The notes below the pieces were generated by a model that was given only the letters and a program-made list of their open reading frames with translations, made no database searches and was not told where the DNA came from. Positions 5,425-6,151 of a stretch of DNA of 6,151 nucleotides are shown here, piece after piece. The first letter of the stretch is position 1, and the number at the start of each line of letters is the position of its first letter. Source of the DNA: a bacterium (GTDB lineage: Bacteria; SZUA-182); the NCBI GenBank assembly GCA_003230635.1, contig QIFF01000312.1, positions 1 through 6,151 of the forward strand, read 5' to 3'. Both the position numbers and the translations under genes were made by a program.

Positions 5425-6151
5425 ATGGTACAGAAAAAGGTTGAGCAGTACGATGCTGACAATATAAAGGTGTTGGAAGGATTGGAAGCGGTCCGCAAAC
5501 GACCGGCTATGTATATCGGCAGTACGGGGGAGATAGGTCTTCATCACTTGGTTTTTGAGGTGGTAGACAACAGTGTTGATGAAGCTATGGTCGGTTTTTG
5601 CAACCGGATTGAAGTGACCATTCATGTGGATAACAGCATCACCGTCAAGGACAACGGGCGTGGGATACCGGTGGGAATTCATGAGGGTAAGGGAATTCCG
5701 GCGGCTGAGGTGGTTATGACCGTTTTGCATGCCGGGGGTAAGTTTGATAAGCAAAGCTATAAGGTTTCCGGCGGGCTGCACGGGGTTGGGGTTTCCGTGG
5801 TTAATGCCCTTTCCGAATGTCTGGAGTTGGAAATTAAGCGGGAGGGCGGGGTATATCAGCAAACTTACCAGCGAGGTGTGCCAACTAACAAATTGAAAAA
5901 AGTAGGAAAGAGTCAAAAAACAGGAACTACCGTTACGTTTTTGGCGGATAAGGAAATATTTGAGTCGACTGAGTACAGCTACGATATTCTGGCTAACCGA
6001 TTGAGAGAGCTGTCTTTTTTGAATAAAGGTTTGTATATCAGCCTTAGGGATGAGCGCAGTGAGCGGGAGAGCGAGTTTTACTATAAAGGGGGAATAGTAT
6101 CCTTTGTTAAGCACTTGAATGAAAAGAAGAAGGCTCTTTATCCCCGCCTTA
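5425..6151 (+). CDS. gyrB: DNA gyrase subunit B, N-terminal part (3' partial)
   Basis: GyrB is the ATPase subunit of DNA gyrase, which introduces negative supercoils ahead of replication and transcription. The window holds 242 codons and the frame is still open at the right edge. The GHKL ATPase domain is clear: [17 protein letters not shown] (16-32); [11 protein letters not shown] (44-54), with E45 as probable general base and N49 as magnesium ligand; DNGRGIP (76-82), with D76 contacting adenine; the ATP lid GGLHGVG (116-122); and GTTVTF (167-172). The transducer domain starts near residue 220. ParE shares these motifs, but the position next to dnaA and oriC argues for GyrB. Codon use is less GC-rich than in the rib genes. 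Transcription runs away from the putative origin, co-directional with the fork. Confidence 0.95.
   Translation, partial: MVQKKVEQYDADNIKVLEGLEAVRKRPAMYIGSTGEIGLHHLVFEVVDNSVDEAMVGFCNRIEVTIHVDNSITVKDNGRGIPVGIHEGKGIPAAEVVMTVLHAGGKFDKQSYKVSGGLHGVGVSVVNALSECLELEIKREGGVYQQTYQRGVPTNKLKKVGKSQKTGTTVTFLADKEIFESTEYSYDILANRLRELSFLNKGLYISLRDERSERESEFYYKGGIVSFVKHLNEKKKALYPRL

Noticed and set aside
5374..6114. Open frame of 246 codons on the minus strand opposite gyrB and the origin
   Set aside because: It lies antisense to the well-supported gyrB N terminus, its product resembles nothing I recognise, and it reads through the AT-rich origin tract. It is a by-product of gyrB codon use.
1..6151. CRISPR array, tRNA, rRNA, transposon or prophage
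   Set aside because: No regularly spaced repeats, tRNA-like cloverleaf, transposase or terminal inverted repeats were visible.

Overview
This window appears to be the replication-origin neighbourhood of a bacterial chromosome. Reading left to right, all on the + strand, it holds: the 3' end of ftsY (SRP receptor GTPase); a two-gene type II restriction-modification system; the riboflavin genes ribD and ribE; dnaA; a non-coding stretch that looks like oriC; and the 5' part of gyrB, which runs off the right edge. The organism is bacterial, and the dnaA-oriC-gyrB arrangement is certain from sequence. I cannot place it to phylum. The gene order matches none of the common dnaA-dnaN-recF-gyrB or rnpA-rpmH-dnaA layouts.

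Region 1-1748. The ftsY tail (GC-rich) ends at 234 and is followed at once by a beta-class DNA methyltransferase with a TSPPY motif, then after 2-3 bases a 181-residue restriction enzyme. The latter has a D-x8-E-x-Q signature and extended similarity to BstYI (RGATCY) and, more distantly, BglII (AGATCT). Both genes are visibly AT-richer than the neighbours: hand counts on sample 60-base lines give about 35-38% GC in the pair, against 60% in ftsY and 67% in ribD. This suggests a horizontally acquired cassette between two housekeeping genes.

Region 1749-3866. ribD (bifunctional deaminase/reductase) starts at a GTG at 1782. Its reading frame breaks at a run of four T at 2751-2754, and the last 63 codons continue in the +1 frame to 2946. 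Deleting one T would restore a 387-residue protein. ribE (riboflavin synthase) follows at 2955. The 318-base gap before dnaA holds a good promoter candidate (TTGCCA-17-TATAGT) and DnaA boxes, including an inverted pair, so dnaA is probably autoregulated.

Region 3867-6151. dnaA is full length with all its motifs. The 214 bases between dnaA and gyrB contain an array of DnaA boxes at 11-12 base steps, two further boxes forming nested inverted repeats, a fourfold CTA run that matches the DnaA-trio element, and a very AT-rich stretch that would be the unwinding element. Boxes on both sides of dnaA suggest a bipartite origin of the kind known in Bacillus subtilis and Helicobacter pylori. I found no clearly new system. 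The points most worth checking are the origin architecture, the short BstYI-like enzyme, the ribD frame break and the unusual gene order.
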